A DNA stretch of 64,000 nt from Dioscorea cayenensis subsp. rotundata. Taxonomy: Eukaryota > Streptophyta > Magnoliopsida > Dioscoreales > Dioscoreaceae. The position numbers and the translations under genes are program-made. Shown here in pieces: positions 11,714 to 24,746 of this stretch. The notes below the pieces were generated by a model that worked only from the letters and a program-made list of their open reading frames with translations, ran no database searches and was not told where the DNA came from. The first letter of the stretch is position 1, and each line of letters opens with the position of its first letter. The stretch covers positions 1,178,001-1,242,000 of the forward strand of contig NC_052479.1 of the NCBI RefSeq assembly GCF_009730915.1, read 5' to 3'.

Positions 11714-13133
11714 GTTCACCATTGATTATGTGGATTAGCTTTTCACAAGTTATTCACATCATTAGTACACCATGAGTTCAAAACCATAAGATACAATTAG
11801 GAAAGCTCAATGTGACTGAAGACAGAGATATACTCAGATACAAGACTTTTGTAAATAATTCAGTAAAAAAATATCAGTTAATTTTCCGGGTTTTCCTTAT
11901 GTCCACCTTTTCAGCAGCCATTTGAACGACTTTCACATCAGCGATGAGATTGTCGTTTTTGTTTATGATTGAAAGATCGGGAATTACAATACTCACCAGA
12001 AGCCATTCTTTTTCGGAAAGGTTCATCAGTGGATTCTTACTAAAAAGCGAAGATCATCGGGTATCTTTTTCTACCTTTCTTTTTATTCATTATGGAGTGG
12101 TTAAGTTGCTGCACAGCCTGGATTACCAAAGAAAAGACTTAAGATATTTTGAAGAATATCTCCTTTTTTTCAGTATATTGTTTGCACTGTGATTGAATGA
12201 AGCAGGAGATTTGAATTCCAGATTCTTGACTTCTTTTTGAAGATGCTTTGATTCATTTGATATTCTGAACCACGTGTTTCGATTACTAGCAACCAATGCA
12301 TGTTTTCACTTGTTGTTCTTTTTCTATACCGCACTCACTCTAAAAGTTAGTTTTGAATGCCCTTAGTCTTCCTGAATTCACACTCAATACTTTAGTTTTT
12401 ATGGTTGCAAACATTACCCTACCTGATGACCACCATTATGCTCTTTCAAAGATGCTCTTTTTGCTTGCCTTTTCCCAGCTTATAAATGCATCATCTTCTC
12501 TTCTTCATTCACTTCAAGAGAAAACAAGCCATAGTTGTTGTTGTTGTTTTAAGAGTACAATTAATGGCTTATGTGGTTTCCGGTGAGTCTGAGAAGAAAG
12601 GAAAGCCTTTGCCGAGGCGAGGTCAAGTCAAGTCAAATATTATCGGTACGTTGGTTCGATCATTTACAAACACACAGAAGAGAGATGACAAAACTCAAGG
12701 AGATCATCGTCGTCGTCTTCTGCCTACTGATACGTCACCATTTAGTCGATATAACTAGTCCTTCCATTGAGCTAATCGTTATACTGTAAAAAAACCGTAT
12801 TCTTGTTTTCTTTTTTTTTTTTTTTATCTTTTCTTTTTTCCTTCTGAATTTTGTCTTTGGAGTTTGGAATGATTTACTTATGAATAAAGAGTAGCATGTG
12901 TTTGTTATTTTTAGACTATATATATATATATATATATTCTCTCAGTGCTTTGAGGTATACATTCAAATAAAAGATTTTCAGAGATGTACATGAACACGAA
13001 ATAAATAAATAAATAAATAAACTCCTTTATAAGTAAGAAAAAAAATTAGCAAATTTTATAGGGGTTAAAACTTAAAAGTTAATATATATATATATATATA
13101 TATAGATTTCATTGGCGCTCTGGACAGCGCTAA
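11714..13133. other. ZIP 3' region and intergenic spacer
   Basis: The first few hundred bases are the likely 3' UTR of the ZIP gene. Small frames at 11944-12789 have no recognisable protein pattern. (AT)n tracts lie at about 12918-12938 and 13083-13104, and the second is about 30 bp before the next start codon. Confidence 0.5.
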
Positions 13134-16100
13134 ATGGTCACCGGTGGCCGCTTCCTCGTCGTTAATGGTGCTGCTTTCGCCGGCGATGCGCCGCCGGTGA
13201 CCGCTTTCCTCGAAACCTTCTCCGGCGCTTACACTACAACCCGCACACACGCCGATGCCTCGCTTCTTCTCTTCTGGGATCGCCACCTCGGCCGTCTCGG
13301 AGAATCAGCACGGATTCTCGCTGATTCCAAGCCGGAATTCTTCAACTCCGGCGGTAAGAGAACTATGGCCTTCCCGTCGAGCTCCGGGCTTGAATCCTTG
13401 GTCCACGAATCGATGCGGGTGGGACTTCGGCTGGCGCTGAGCGAGCGGAGCCGCGCTGGTTCGAGGGATGAACTAGCGATTACGGCGCTTGTCCGAGGGC
13501 GAGAAGACGATGGGGGAAAACTCGATGTTTACCTTCATTTAGGGTTTTACGTTCCGCCGGCGTTCGGAATCGGGGCGCATCTGGCTGTTGCCGGATCGGG
13601 GAGAGAGGTTGCTGAAGCGAAGTATTCGGATTGGGCTCGGTGTGTTGCTGCTTCGTGGATGGTGATTTTGGTGTTGTGATTATTGAAACTAAGTTTTTGC
13701 TTTTGCTTTCAGGATTCGCAAGCAATTGGAGAAGATGAGGCCGCCTTCGGTGACGGAGCTCTTGTTGTCCAATGATGGAGATCACATTCTTGAAGGAAGT
13801 CTGACGAATTTCTTCATTGTGGTTCGCAAAGTAAGCATGGATGCAAACTTTTATCTCTTCTTCATATCCATTCAAATGTCAAATGCTTGTGAATTTAATG
13901 TAATTTTGGAGTAACAAAATTATAAATTGGGTTTCCCTTGTTTACCATTACTTTGATTGATTGCTTTCTCATGATAATGTATGTATAAATGTTTGTTTCC
14001 AATTTTTAGTTTTGGAATGAACATTGACCTTTCGACTGGGGTTTTTCTATCTGATACCATGTTGGTAATGTATGTTTTGTAGTCTCAATTCAATGAAGCT
14101 TTCAATGTTCTTGGACTCATACAGGTGGTGAGTGCTTCTAGGGATAGATCTCACATTGATGTAGAGAGGGATTCTATGTTTGAGGTACAGACTGCTCCTA
14201 TATGTGATGGGATACTTCCAGGAGTGATACGTCAGTTAGTAATTGAGTGAGTTTTTATTCTCAATCACAAGTTTTTTTTCTCTTTTCTTTACATTTTTAT
14301 TTTCATTGCGCTTTGTTAGTGTAAAAACAGTTATGTTGTTGCAAATCGCTAGAACTTTTTCTTCTCTATAAGTTACTGATTTTCTTTTCATACATTGTGT
14401 GAAAGTTATGAGAATGGCTGCACATGAGAAATTCAGTGGTTAGGATAAATTATGATAATAAACATAAACCTAAATACTTAGTAAATTGACTATTCATTGA
14501 GTAAATCACTTAAAGCCACTCATGCTTTAACAACAAGGAAATACCATTGATGGTATCCAATCCAAGTTCAGCCATTAATGACGTGATCCATTCAACTTCC
14601 TGACAATCAGCTTAATTTTGTAGGGTTTGCTCGGATATGGGAATCCCAGTGAAGGAAGTTGCACCATCATGGTCAGAACATGAGCTTTGGGAGGAGGCAT
14701 TTGTTACAAGTATGCCATACTACTTTGTCTATCGAATCATTTATTATCCATCATGTATGTTAAATTATAGTGTTGAAAAGTTATGTTCCTTTTTGTGCAT
14801 GCACTTACACATGTAGGTGTAAAATCTAGGATAAATGGCTACTAGTTCAAAAATTTACATGTGAAGTGTATTTTCAAAATTTTGATATCTCTGTACTACT
14901 ATCTTTCTTACTCAACACTTTGGAACCATCTTTAGAGATTTTAGGTTCCAGGAAATTTGTCAAGTTTTTTTAGGAATAATTACTCTGGATCATGACTGTG
15001 TTATATATATATATATAGCAGGTAGATTGCCTTGTTAGCAATACCCTTTTGATGTAGTTGAAGTTATATTTTCCTCAGCTATCTGTTAAGCATTAGTATG
15101 AATAATTTGATGCCTTATCTTAATCCCATTGTTGTTGCGTTTTAAGCTTTTCTTTGGTAAACATATTGTATCCACTACATCTCTGTTCTCCGAGTTTCTA
15201 AGGCAATTATTCTCCAATTTCCCTTTTAATTTGGATGTGTCAGCCAATTATAATATTGCTTTTGGATCTTATCATTATGGAAAAGATTTAAATCTCTTGT
15301 ATGTATGGTTCTGAGCAATCAAAAACCTTCGCTGTGCAAATACAATTATGATTAATGCATATATAGGAAGGGGATTCTTAGAGCAAGTCTTTCTGCAAAT
15401 TGCTTGTTGATTTGCAGAGACTATAGTTTTTCCTGGGTGTAAGTTGTTTGAGTAATTGCAGAGGTTTTGTTATAAGCAATAATTATGCTTTGGACTTTTA
15501 CAAGTTCTATATCTGTCTTCATTTTCCCACTAACAAATTTTTAGGTTCAGAACTCTTGACTTATTTCCTGGGACATGAAAATTCTTCTAAATTAGCTTGG
15601 GATCTCTGTTAGGTAGCTTAAGGTTGGTACAGTTTGTCGAGACAATTCAGGCTCCAACCACATGTGAAGATTTGCAGTCAAGAACCTGGAAGGATGTGTC
15701 ATGGGTCCAAAAACGATTTGAGGTGCATATTCTTCTACCTCCTTGCTTCATAGTAAAATATTATATAAGAAAATAATTATTCTGCAATTCAAATCAGGGT
15801 GCAGGGCTCATCACCACCAAAATACAGGTATGAAATGGACTGCCACAGCTATATATTCTTCTTTCCAGAAAATAGATCTAATTTTTTTCAGACAGACTAT
15901 ATGCTAAATAATTTTCATTTATTTCTTCCTGGCTCTTGTATGTTAAGCTTAAAACTTTTCAAGCATCTGTTTAGTGGCATCTATCATCCAGTACTGATTA
16001 ACTGAACAATAAAATATCATTATAGATCAGCCTCTTTGTTAGTAATTCGCGCAAAGAGTTTCCCAAAACACGGCATGGTAAAACCTAGTAGATAATGTTT

Positions 16101-16899
16101 TGTTATTGTATCAATGCAATAGAGGACATATGGGAGACAACAAAACATGATCTAGGTTACCGAGTTGGTGCAAGCTGCTGGTAAAAGCCCATATGTTCAA
16201 GTGTATCAAATAAGCAGCATGCCATTCTTAGTGATATGCTTTTATTTTGTTGTGGTGGGTTTTACGAAATAACTGTCAGTTACTCCTTGGGAGTATCCCC
16301 ACCTTTATTGTTACTTGGAGCTTGGATAGAAAACACTATATATGACTTTAAGCATATGCTTTCCCTCATTTAAAAAAAAGAGCTTTTCCATTGAACTTCT
16401 AATCTAAATAAAGATTTCACTTTTAAGCAGCAGGTGAAAATTCCTTTGTCTGGTTCCGTTGCTTGTTCTTATACCTGAAAGTACTTGACCAAATCATGGG
16501 CATCCCTAGAACTGGCTCTTTTTGGTGGAAATTTTGACTAGCCAATTGCTAGAACTTAATACATTTTATATAATGCTAATACTACTCGGCAAAAGGAGAT
16601 AATTATGTGCCATAATTCATCATCTTTAAACATGTTACTGTTTTTTTCTTATCTTAGAACCTTAATCTGCCTTTAGAAAGAGATCATTGTGAAACAGTGA
16701 TTGTTTATGATTATGCCATGGCAAATGGGAAATAAGTAACCACTTGTAGAGTAGCCTTCTTATCAGTAGTTCATTTTCTTCCATCTTTCATGCGAACATT
16801 ATTTTGAGAAGGTTCTCGATAACTTACTTCCTAGTTTTGCAGAGGGAAATAACGAAAAGAGCCGGAGCCAGTTGCTGCCAAACAAGCAACATTCTCTAA
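13134..16899 (+). CDS. Class IV (branched-chain/D-amino acid aminotransferase-like) PLP-fold protein, At3g54970-like
   Basis: Seven coding exons: 13134-13639, 13713-13830, 14125-14246, 14624-14709, 15613-15722, 15798-15827 (only 30 bp) and 16843-16899. They give 342 residues with GT-AG introns in consistent phase. The order of features matches fold-type IV PLP enzymes: an early AYTTTRTHADASLLLFWDRH segment, then AKYSDWAR, then LEGSLTNFFIVV. Lys163 (in AKYSDW) lies 33 residues before the Glu of LEGS, close to the spacing between the PLP lysine and glutamate in branched-chain aminotransferases, so the catalytic lysine appears to be kept. Substrate is unknown. Plant members such as At3g54970 are annotated only as D-amino acid aminotransferase-like. 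Exon 1 is GC-rich and the later exons are AT-rich. Splice sites are inferred from frame continuity and family similarity. Confidence 0.85.
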
Positions 16900-18121
16900 C
16901 GACAAGTAATGTTTGCCATTTCTTCATATGTTCCCTTAGCATAAATCTTTAGTTCTTCATCAATCTCACTCATTATCATGTTACATTTGACCAGATAAAA
17001 AAGAAAAAAACTGTAAAAATCCACTGAAGACGATGAATCCATATCGTCCTTCTCGCTAATCACTACATGACACCGATAAGTTTGCCCTAAGCTCGAAAGT
17101 ACATATTTTATTTGCAATTTAAATTATCTCAATCGATGAGATGAAGATGAAACTATCACAATTGGATGAATGATATGTATTTCTGTTCATCATTTTTCCA
17201 ACTAGCAACTCTGTCAGAAATGCAGTCTTGCTCAGCCATTGTCAGGAATGATAGCCAAAATTCATGCGCGGTGAACACTTATCATCACAACCATTTCATG
17301 CTTCAAACCAGGCTTGTTTGTTGGACCTGCACACAAAGAGGTATGTAGTTTTAATTATGTAAATGTGTGTATCTATTGGTATGGATTGTTCTACTCGTAA
17401 ATTTTAATTAATTTTAAAATAATCTTATATATATATATATATCAATTATGAAAGTTATAATAATAAATTACTATTAATTAGGTTAAATTGAGTTAATTCA
17501 AATTTTAGCATGTTTCTTTCAAATTAAATTTAAAATTTATAATTCTGACCCAGTTTACTACCGTTTGTATTTTAATTTATTTTTTCTAAAAACGTATTTT
17601 TATCAGTGCTTTTAACGTGAAGGAGAAAAAAACACCAGTTTACTATTTTTTTTTTTAAATAAAGACTTGTTGGGGATTAAAAAAAAGAACAAATAAAAAT
17701 TAGTAATTTCAACCCAATCTATTGAAAACAAACTCAAATGAGTTAAATTAAAAAAAAATATACCGTAAAAACTATTTTTAATATGTTTTTATATAAATAT
17801 GAATAAGTCACATAAACAACGGTATAAATGTGGAACTTATGCATGTAAAGTAAAGACATGAGTATTTTATGAAAAGGATCTAATACCAGTTGATTAAAAA
17901 GGTGATTGATCCATTTTGAACATTTAATTTAATTAAAATTAAAATATTATTATATTTTAATTTAGAAAAACATGAACATTTAACCTTTATCTTTGATGAG
18001 AAAGAAACCGATCAGGGAGGGAAGTAAAAATAATATATATATATATATATATTAGCTATTTGAAGGTGTGGTAAATAAAAATTCTCTGAATTTGACTGTC
18101 GGTCCAATGAACTCTTATGTT

Positions 18122-18143
18122 TGTGCTCGCACGTGCGAGCACA
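18122..18143. repeat. Perfect 22-bp palindrome centred on a G-box (CACGTG)
   Basis: The half-site TGTGCTCGCAC is followed directly by its exact complement. The centre is GCACGTGC, the core bound by plant bZIP and bHLH factors. It sits in AT-rich intergenic DNA more than 1 kb from any gene found here, so a role is not shown. Confidence 0.7.
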
Positions 18144-19049
18144 TAATGCTGGCATTGTGTGGAGAATCCTATTCCCCACCCCCAATGGGTCACACTACTT
18201 TGAATAATTAATCAATTAATTAATAATAATTACAACATTTAACATTTTTTTTAAGTTAATGAGGAAAGTATCTGAACCACCTAAGTTTAGACTTCTTTTG
18301 TCAAATATTCTTTTCTTATAATAATAAACATTTGACAAACTAATGAAAACAAAAAAAATTCCTCATAATAATTACATAAAATAAGAAACAATTGATCAAC
18401 ACTCACGGGTAACCATTTATTTGAAAAAAAATATATAATTAAAATAGCAACATAAGTTAAATTCAAAATGAAAGAAACACATGTCAAAATAATCATCTTA
18501 AATCCAAATCCAAATTCATTAATTTTATTAATTAATGAAGGTGCTATTCCAGTCAAAGCAAAAGTCACTCTCGTTCAATTGCTTTCAAGCACCAGATGGT
18601 ACAACTCTCATCTCTTTATCAAGTGCAATTTCATCACACTGTGTCAGCCCTTTCATAGCTTCCCTCTTATTATATATATATATATATATAATAATATTAT
18701 TAATGTTAATAATAATTATTATAATATTAAAATTTTAAAAAGAAAAAAAATCTATGGTGTTCATTGTGTTTGGTGCCCAAAATCCAACATAAATCTCATT
18801 CCATTTCTAAAATGTTCCACACTCTTCCCAATATTCACGCAATTCCTCGTACTTTGCAAACCATTTTAATTTTTTTTTAAATAAATATATTATTATTATT
18901 ATTATTTTGTTATACCATGTGATTATGAGTTATTATATAATAACTTTAATTAAAAAAAAGAAAGAAAATAAATTTTAAAAAAATTAATAATAATAAGTAT
19001 GATCGGAATCAGATACCTTGTCAGAGATCTCTGCAAAGAAGTAGTGAGG

Positions 19050-19640
19050 GAAAAAAAGCGGCTACGGACACGGATCTTGAGGCAAAAAAAAATAATCAAA
19101 CGGTGGTGATGCACTACTGTTTAAATGGGCCGACAAGAACCCGACCGCTCGAAACCCGAGATATTCCGGGCTGGGCCTTATGGCCTTCTTCAGTCTCGCC
19201 ACGTCAGCGGCATCTGAATGGAAGACTGTATGTGGGACCCACATACTCGGGGCACCGACAAACGCCTGCCATTGGTCGAACCTGCCGGTGGGGCCCTCAT
19301 TCAATGTGGATGTGGGCCCCGCTATGTATGTATGTGTGTGTGTGTATGTGGGCCTGGTGGGGGCCCGGTTATTCTCTTATTCTTTGCTTTGCGTCCCCGC
19401 TTCCAAGTGGTACGGGCGCGTGCTTGTTTGGGTTGGAGGTGAGGTTACCGAGCGGGTGGTGACGTTAACGACGGTGTTACGGGCGGTGGCGTTTAGGACC
19501 TTTCTAGATTGAGAGAGAGAAAGAGAGAGAGTTAACTGTGACCGTACGATGAGGGGGAGGGAAGTGTCGTTATCAATGAAGGGTCAGGATCCACCGCCCA
19601 TATGATGGCGGTTGCTCCTCTCGTATTCTTTGACCCGTCA
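19050..19640. promoter_or_regulatory. GC-rich promoter-like island without a recognised gene
   Basis: Composition changes abruptly from AT-rich DNA. The island has GGGCCC/TGGGCC motifs, GTGGGACCCAC, CCACGTCAGC and a GA run at about 19511-19529. The frames across it (19103-19512) do not resemble a known protein and overlap in all three frames, which is typical of GC-rich non-coding DNA. It looks like a plant core-promoter or CpG-rich region, either orphaned or driving an unannotated non-coding transcript. Confidence 0.35.
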
Positions 19641-20153
19641 ACGTCTACGAACTTATATATATATATATATATATAAGAATTATGTTAAATAAAATTTATA
19701 AGAAGTATATATATTTATATATATATATGGTAAAGATTGTTTGATCTGTTACTATCGGGTCTCATGTACAAAATATTTATGTTACTGAGGTAGTGATTTC
19801 AAATGCAGCTTGTGCACGTGGAGAGCATAGTTGTTGTAAAACTTAGTTTTTCATTGTGTGCTCATCCCTGATACATAGTTTGTTTATATTTGTAAAAATA
19901 AATTATATATATATATATATTATGATTGTGAAATTATTTTTAATTGGTATTTCTAAACACTGAATTTTTTTAATATATTTTTAAGTTTTAACATGAATTT
20001 AAATATTTTAAAAGAAGGGGTTTTTAAATAAAATATGGACAAGTTTCACGTGAGAGATATGTACATACATGATATTAATATTTGAATATATTTGTACATT
20101 TATCTTGCTTGAGATGAGATGAGATCAGAATTAGTCTCTTTGATAGGAATATA

Positions 20154-22532
20154 TGTCACACCCACCCCTTCTACCGAGGTAAATGTGGCACCCATCAGTT
20201 AAAATTCCCTTTTAACTGGAAACTGACACCCTGTTTTAAACAAAATCAGACCTACAAATCACAATTTACAACTTTACACCAACTACAGGTTCAAATACAT
20301 AAATACTACTGAATACTAATAGCTCAAATTTTGCGAGTCTACAACCGCTACAAGATCACGACACCAATAAATAGAAAGAAAGGGAAGGGGGACCCACTGC
20401 AATCCTGGACTCAACCCTGACTAGCGCTATACTCAATCGAGCAATCAAGGGTCCTCGCTCCCTGCAGTCTACAGAGACATTCAGTTGGTCGGTAGTGGCT
20501 TAATAATTTCAAATACTTAAATACGAGTATATATAAAATATATAAATACCAATCTATCAAATAATTTTTCCAATTTTTCCAAAAATACCGTAATTCTAGC
20601 AAAAATACAATCTTTTAAAAGAACTTTCGAAAACATAAATTCAACATAGATCAACATCAATTTGATTTTCTCGGGAAAACACAATTTTTGTGAGAGATCG
20701 CCTCATCACAATTCAAAAATAACATAAATCTCAAATTCAAAATACAAATGAATACCCAACACTCACCCAAAGATAACATGGTCTAGAAAACTCTCTAAAC
20801 CCTCGCCGTGGCAGGGCTAGGGTTTCGGAGCCGTCGAGGAACTCATGTCCTCATCGTTGACCCATCGGCTCACCGGCTCGGTGACCCCTGCTACCCGATG
20901 AATATCCAGGTCAGGGCTCTACACTCCCACCGAATCGCCCTCGTAGTAATCAATACCCTGTGTCCACCACGCCACCTCTAAAGGGTCGGCCCGTGGGGGA
21001 CCCACTATCGCATGAGTCGGGCCTTAGCCCGTCACCATCAAAACCATCAAGTAAATACAAAGAATAATACCATCTCGATAAATCATAACACATGATCCTT
21101 TTTCCAGGGACAAGTATTCACATCACGTGAAATAAACATTATTTTCCACAAAAGCCAACTGCCAAAAAGTATAATAATGCATAATACCAAGTAAAAGCCC
21201 GGATTCACTTTGACACCATTCCTATACCGGGGAATGAAAACCAATTCTACTAATAATGCCGATAAAACATCTTTTAATATGCTCACATGGTTTCGCAAAT
21301 CACTCCAAATCAAAGCATATATACCCATCAAAAAAATAAATACAAGAATTGAATAATTAAATCACATATACATGTATTTTTCACTATTCACAAATCACGT
21401 ATAATTATACAAAACGAATGTATCAATACGGTTATCATGAACATCAATGGCAAACAAATATACGTATATTTCAACTATATATGGAATCAAACATGATAAA
21501 ATGAAATACTTAAACATTTATTTCCAAAATACTAGCCATTAAACAATTATTTCAAAATAATAATAATTAATCAATTATTTAAAATAATAGCCACTACCAA
21601 CTCACCTGGTGTCCTTGAGTTCCTTGCTAGACCTGGAACTCCTCCCAAGCCTAATCAACACCTAGCAGAATAACATAATAAAATAAATTAACGATTATGA
21701 CAACTAAAAACATAATTGAACCCAACAGAAAATACAAGAAATCAATAACTGACTCTCTAATTGGCCCACTCACTCCAATCGGTTCAAACCTGACCTTGTA
21801 TAACCAAATTGGTCTCCAATTACAATTAAGCCAACTCAATTTGGGCTAGACCATTATGAACCAACCTGAACCAACCTCAATTCTGCTGAACCAAGATCAA
21901 ATTCACTGAACCAAACTCAAATTCACTGAACCAGGTTTAATTAAACCCACTAGCCTTGAACCAACTTAATTCTTATACAAATTCTGTTGAACCAACTTGG
22001 TTCGGCCCAAAACCCGTAGCCCAACATCCAAACCAAACCCAAATCAACTTCAACCAATTTAATTCAACCAAACCATTCAAGTCCAACTACACTCAACTTG
22101 ATTTGATCAAACCCAGACCAGATCAATTCAATTAAACCCAACCACTTCAATTCTCATCCAAACCCAATTCCAATTCAATTAAATAAACTTGGTTAAACCA
22201 AATCAAACTCAACTCAATCAATTCAATTCAACTCAACCAAATCAATTTGGCTAAACCCAACCAATTTCAATCCAACCATCATCATTAACACCTTAATCAT
22301 CATAATCATCAACTTAATTAATCAAACCAAACCCTAATCTCGTTGCTACAGTAATTGCTACAGTAATTCCGGCAATCTCATCCTTGATTTATGAAATAGT
22401 ATTCTCAAAAGGTCCTTATTCTTTTCACTTGGGGTTTCTCAACAAGATTAATCTGTAGAAAAATCTTACTACCACTATAGTAATACCCTGAGTATATTTT
22501 CTAACAGTTATCCACAGGTTCAGGGTATTACA
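20154..22532 (-). mobile_element. Solo LTR of a retrotransposon (2.38 kb)
   Basis: The element starts TGTCACACCC and ends GGGTATTACA. Read on the minus strand it begins TGTAATACCCTGAACC and ends GTGTGACA, a form typical of plant Ty3-type LTRs. It is flanked on both sides by the same 5 bp, ATATA (20149-20153 and 22533-22537), as expected for a target-site duplication, although ATATA could match by chance in this AT-rich DNA. No gag-pol frame is present, so it appears to be a solo LTR left by recombination between two LTRs. Its 21.77-22.33 kb part is a degenerate CCAAACTCAATTCAA-like tract. Confidence 0.75.
21770..22330. repeat. Degenerate CA-rich repetitive tract inside the LTR
   Basis: A long run of variations on AACCAA, CTCAATTCAA and AAACCCAA with almost no G. 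It lies wholly within the solo LTR and contains no open frame. Confidence 0.7.
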
Positions 22533-22537
22533 ATATA

Positions 22538-24746
22538 AATATTAAATCAATATATAGGATCAGTACCAATAGACCAAAGAAATAGTTGGCTAAGAAAGAA
22601 TTTTTTTACTGTAATAAAATATATTGTTTAAATATGTGTGCATTCTTCAAAGTTTTTTTTTTTTTTTTATATTATTAGTTTTATTTAACTTATTAACTTA
22701 TTTATTTGTTTCAATTTTTAATGAGAAAAATGAGATGAATCATTTATGAGAGATTTACAGTGACATTAATTGAACTTTCTACTTTTGACTTGATTGTCAC
22801 ATTTTTTTTATAGAGTGATTAGGTAACCAATTACTAGTCATTAAGTACAACACCTTACACATCTCAAGTGGAACATCATAAATATCTAGTTTTGACTATA
22901 ATGTTCAATACTAACGTTCACGTATTTATTTATTTTATATATATATGTATATTAAAAATAAATAAATTATCATATCATTTTGAGAAAGTTAAGGGGTGTG
23001 GTGGTTTTTTTCAAAGTAAAAATAATTAGGAAAAATCTTTAATTTGTTGTTTGTATTTATTATCCATTGAATTATTTTTAATAAATGAACTATTATATTT
23101 CATTCTTATTGTTATATTTTTTTTAGCACGGGTGATTTTCAAATATATCTATTTATATAATATAAAAAAACTAAAACTTTTGTTTGAGAGGAAAATAATT
23201 AAGAAGCATTATTAAATTATAATATCATTAGTATCACTCAAAGCATAACGTACATTAAATGCTTCTTGTTGAAATATAATAAATAAATAAATAAATAAAA
23301 TGACCATAAATATTTGCATGATCATTTTTTGCATCACTATAAAATAATAATAATTTTTTTTGCCATTACTTTATTATTTATGTCATTAAATTGTATATAT
23401 TGACTAACTTTTCATTAATACTTATTCCAATAATGAGCTATTAATGGCTCATATAGAATACTATACCATGTAATAATGAGAATTTTGCATACATACACTT
23501 ACAGAAAGTACAAATATCGTATACCATGAAAGACCATCATTTGAACTTTTTGTTAATAAAAGAAAACGATACCATAAAGAAAAAATAATAATAAACCATA
23601 TGAAAAATGCAATAGGTATTTATGAATATTAGTGTCTATAAATATATTAATATAATAAATAAAAATTATGGGGGAACTATATATTAATCAACCGTATATA
23701 TACTCCCTTAATTATCTTTAAGAATGCAAATTGTCAAACTACCTATTATTATCATCCATAGTAAAATAATCAAACAGAAAATTAAGGATATTATGTTTAT
23801 TTTAAAAAATAAATGCACTTTAACGAAATGAATGAATGGAATAAATATAATACACCGAAAAGTAAAGCAATAAAAAAATTGAGCACTAAACAATATTTAA
23901 TTAACATTAACAAAAAAAACTAAGTACTAATAAATATTACCGTACATTAAAAAATAGCCCCTAATGCACTCATAAATATATGAAAGTATTTATCGATGAC
24001 TCATTATAATAAATTATTTTTCTCGATATAAGATAAATTATATTAAAACCATTAGAAATATACCACATAATAATATGTATGTCACAAACATGTGATCATA
24101 GAGAATCAATATAATCATAAAATGTATATATATATATATATGATCATAACAGCAATATTCAAGTGGTTGAAACACTTCATTCGGATTTGATATGAATAAT
24201 CGATGAGTCAATTTAATCATAAAAAAAATATGTGTAATCTTTTAGATTTGTACATGTTAATACGTGCAAGATAAACATAATATTATATAATATAACATAA
24301 TATAATATTAATAATATATACAACACACAAAGAGAACAAAAACAAAACAAAACAAAAAAAACAAAATAGAAAGCAATCTCTATAACAAAACATGCATAAT
24401 TTATACATACATAGATTACATACCATTTACTATTATTATTATTATTAAAACTAGTAATTAATGATAGGAGTATATATATATATATAGTAGTAGCTAGGAC
24501 TTAGAAGAAGTGGGACCTACATTGTGTGGTGTCCCTATATTGCTATCCACGCCATGCATGGGCCCCACTTTTCCTCCTCTCTACAAACTCTCACCATCTT
24601 CTTCTTATTCATCATCCTTCTCCCTTCCCTTCCCATCCCATCCCTTCCCATCTTTATATAATAACAAGAAGCCAACATTAACCTCTCATTACCTGACTCC
24701 CTCCTTCTCCTTCCAACCAAAACCTCTCATTCAACCTTTTGCATGG
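22538..24746. other. AT-rich spacer and upstream region of the DOF gene
   Basis: 22.54-24.45 kb is AT-rich with no supportable gene. 24.48-24.75 kb is the probable DOF promoter and 5' UTR, with GGGCCCC at about 24560 and C/T-rich DNA around 24590-24650. Confidence 0.55.
24653..24662 (+). promoter_or_regulatory. TATA box of the DOF gene
   Basis: TTTATATAAT lies after a long CT-rich tract and 85-94 bp before the chosen start codon. It suggests transcription begins near 24685. An upstream in-frame ATG at 24558 would then not be transcribed, which supports the start at 24747. Confidence 0.5.

Larger units (their letters stand above)
16900..20148. other. Intergenic region, AT-rich with one GC-rich island
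   Basis: No supportable gene. 16.9-17.35 kb may be 3' UTR of the preceding gene. 17.4-19.0 kb is AT-rich with several (AT)n tracts. 19.05-19.64 kb is a GC-rich island, listed separately. 19.65-20.14 kb is AT-rich again. Confidence 0.55.

Noticed and set aside
11944-12789. Several small frames downstream of the ZIP gene
   Set aside because: No recognisable protein pattern and no splice-linked partner. Likely 3' UTR and spacer.
18287-18869. AT-rich frames of 93-133 codons
   Set aside because: They overlap each other on opposite strands, contain (AT)n-encoded YIYIYI runs and match no family.
24558-24746. N-terminal extension of the DOF protein from an upstream in-frame ATG
   Set aside because: A TATA box lies between this ATG and the chosen one, and the extension is low-complexity Ser/Pro encoded by a CT-rich promoter tract.
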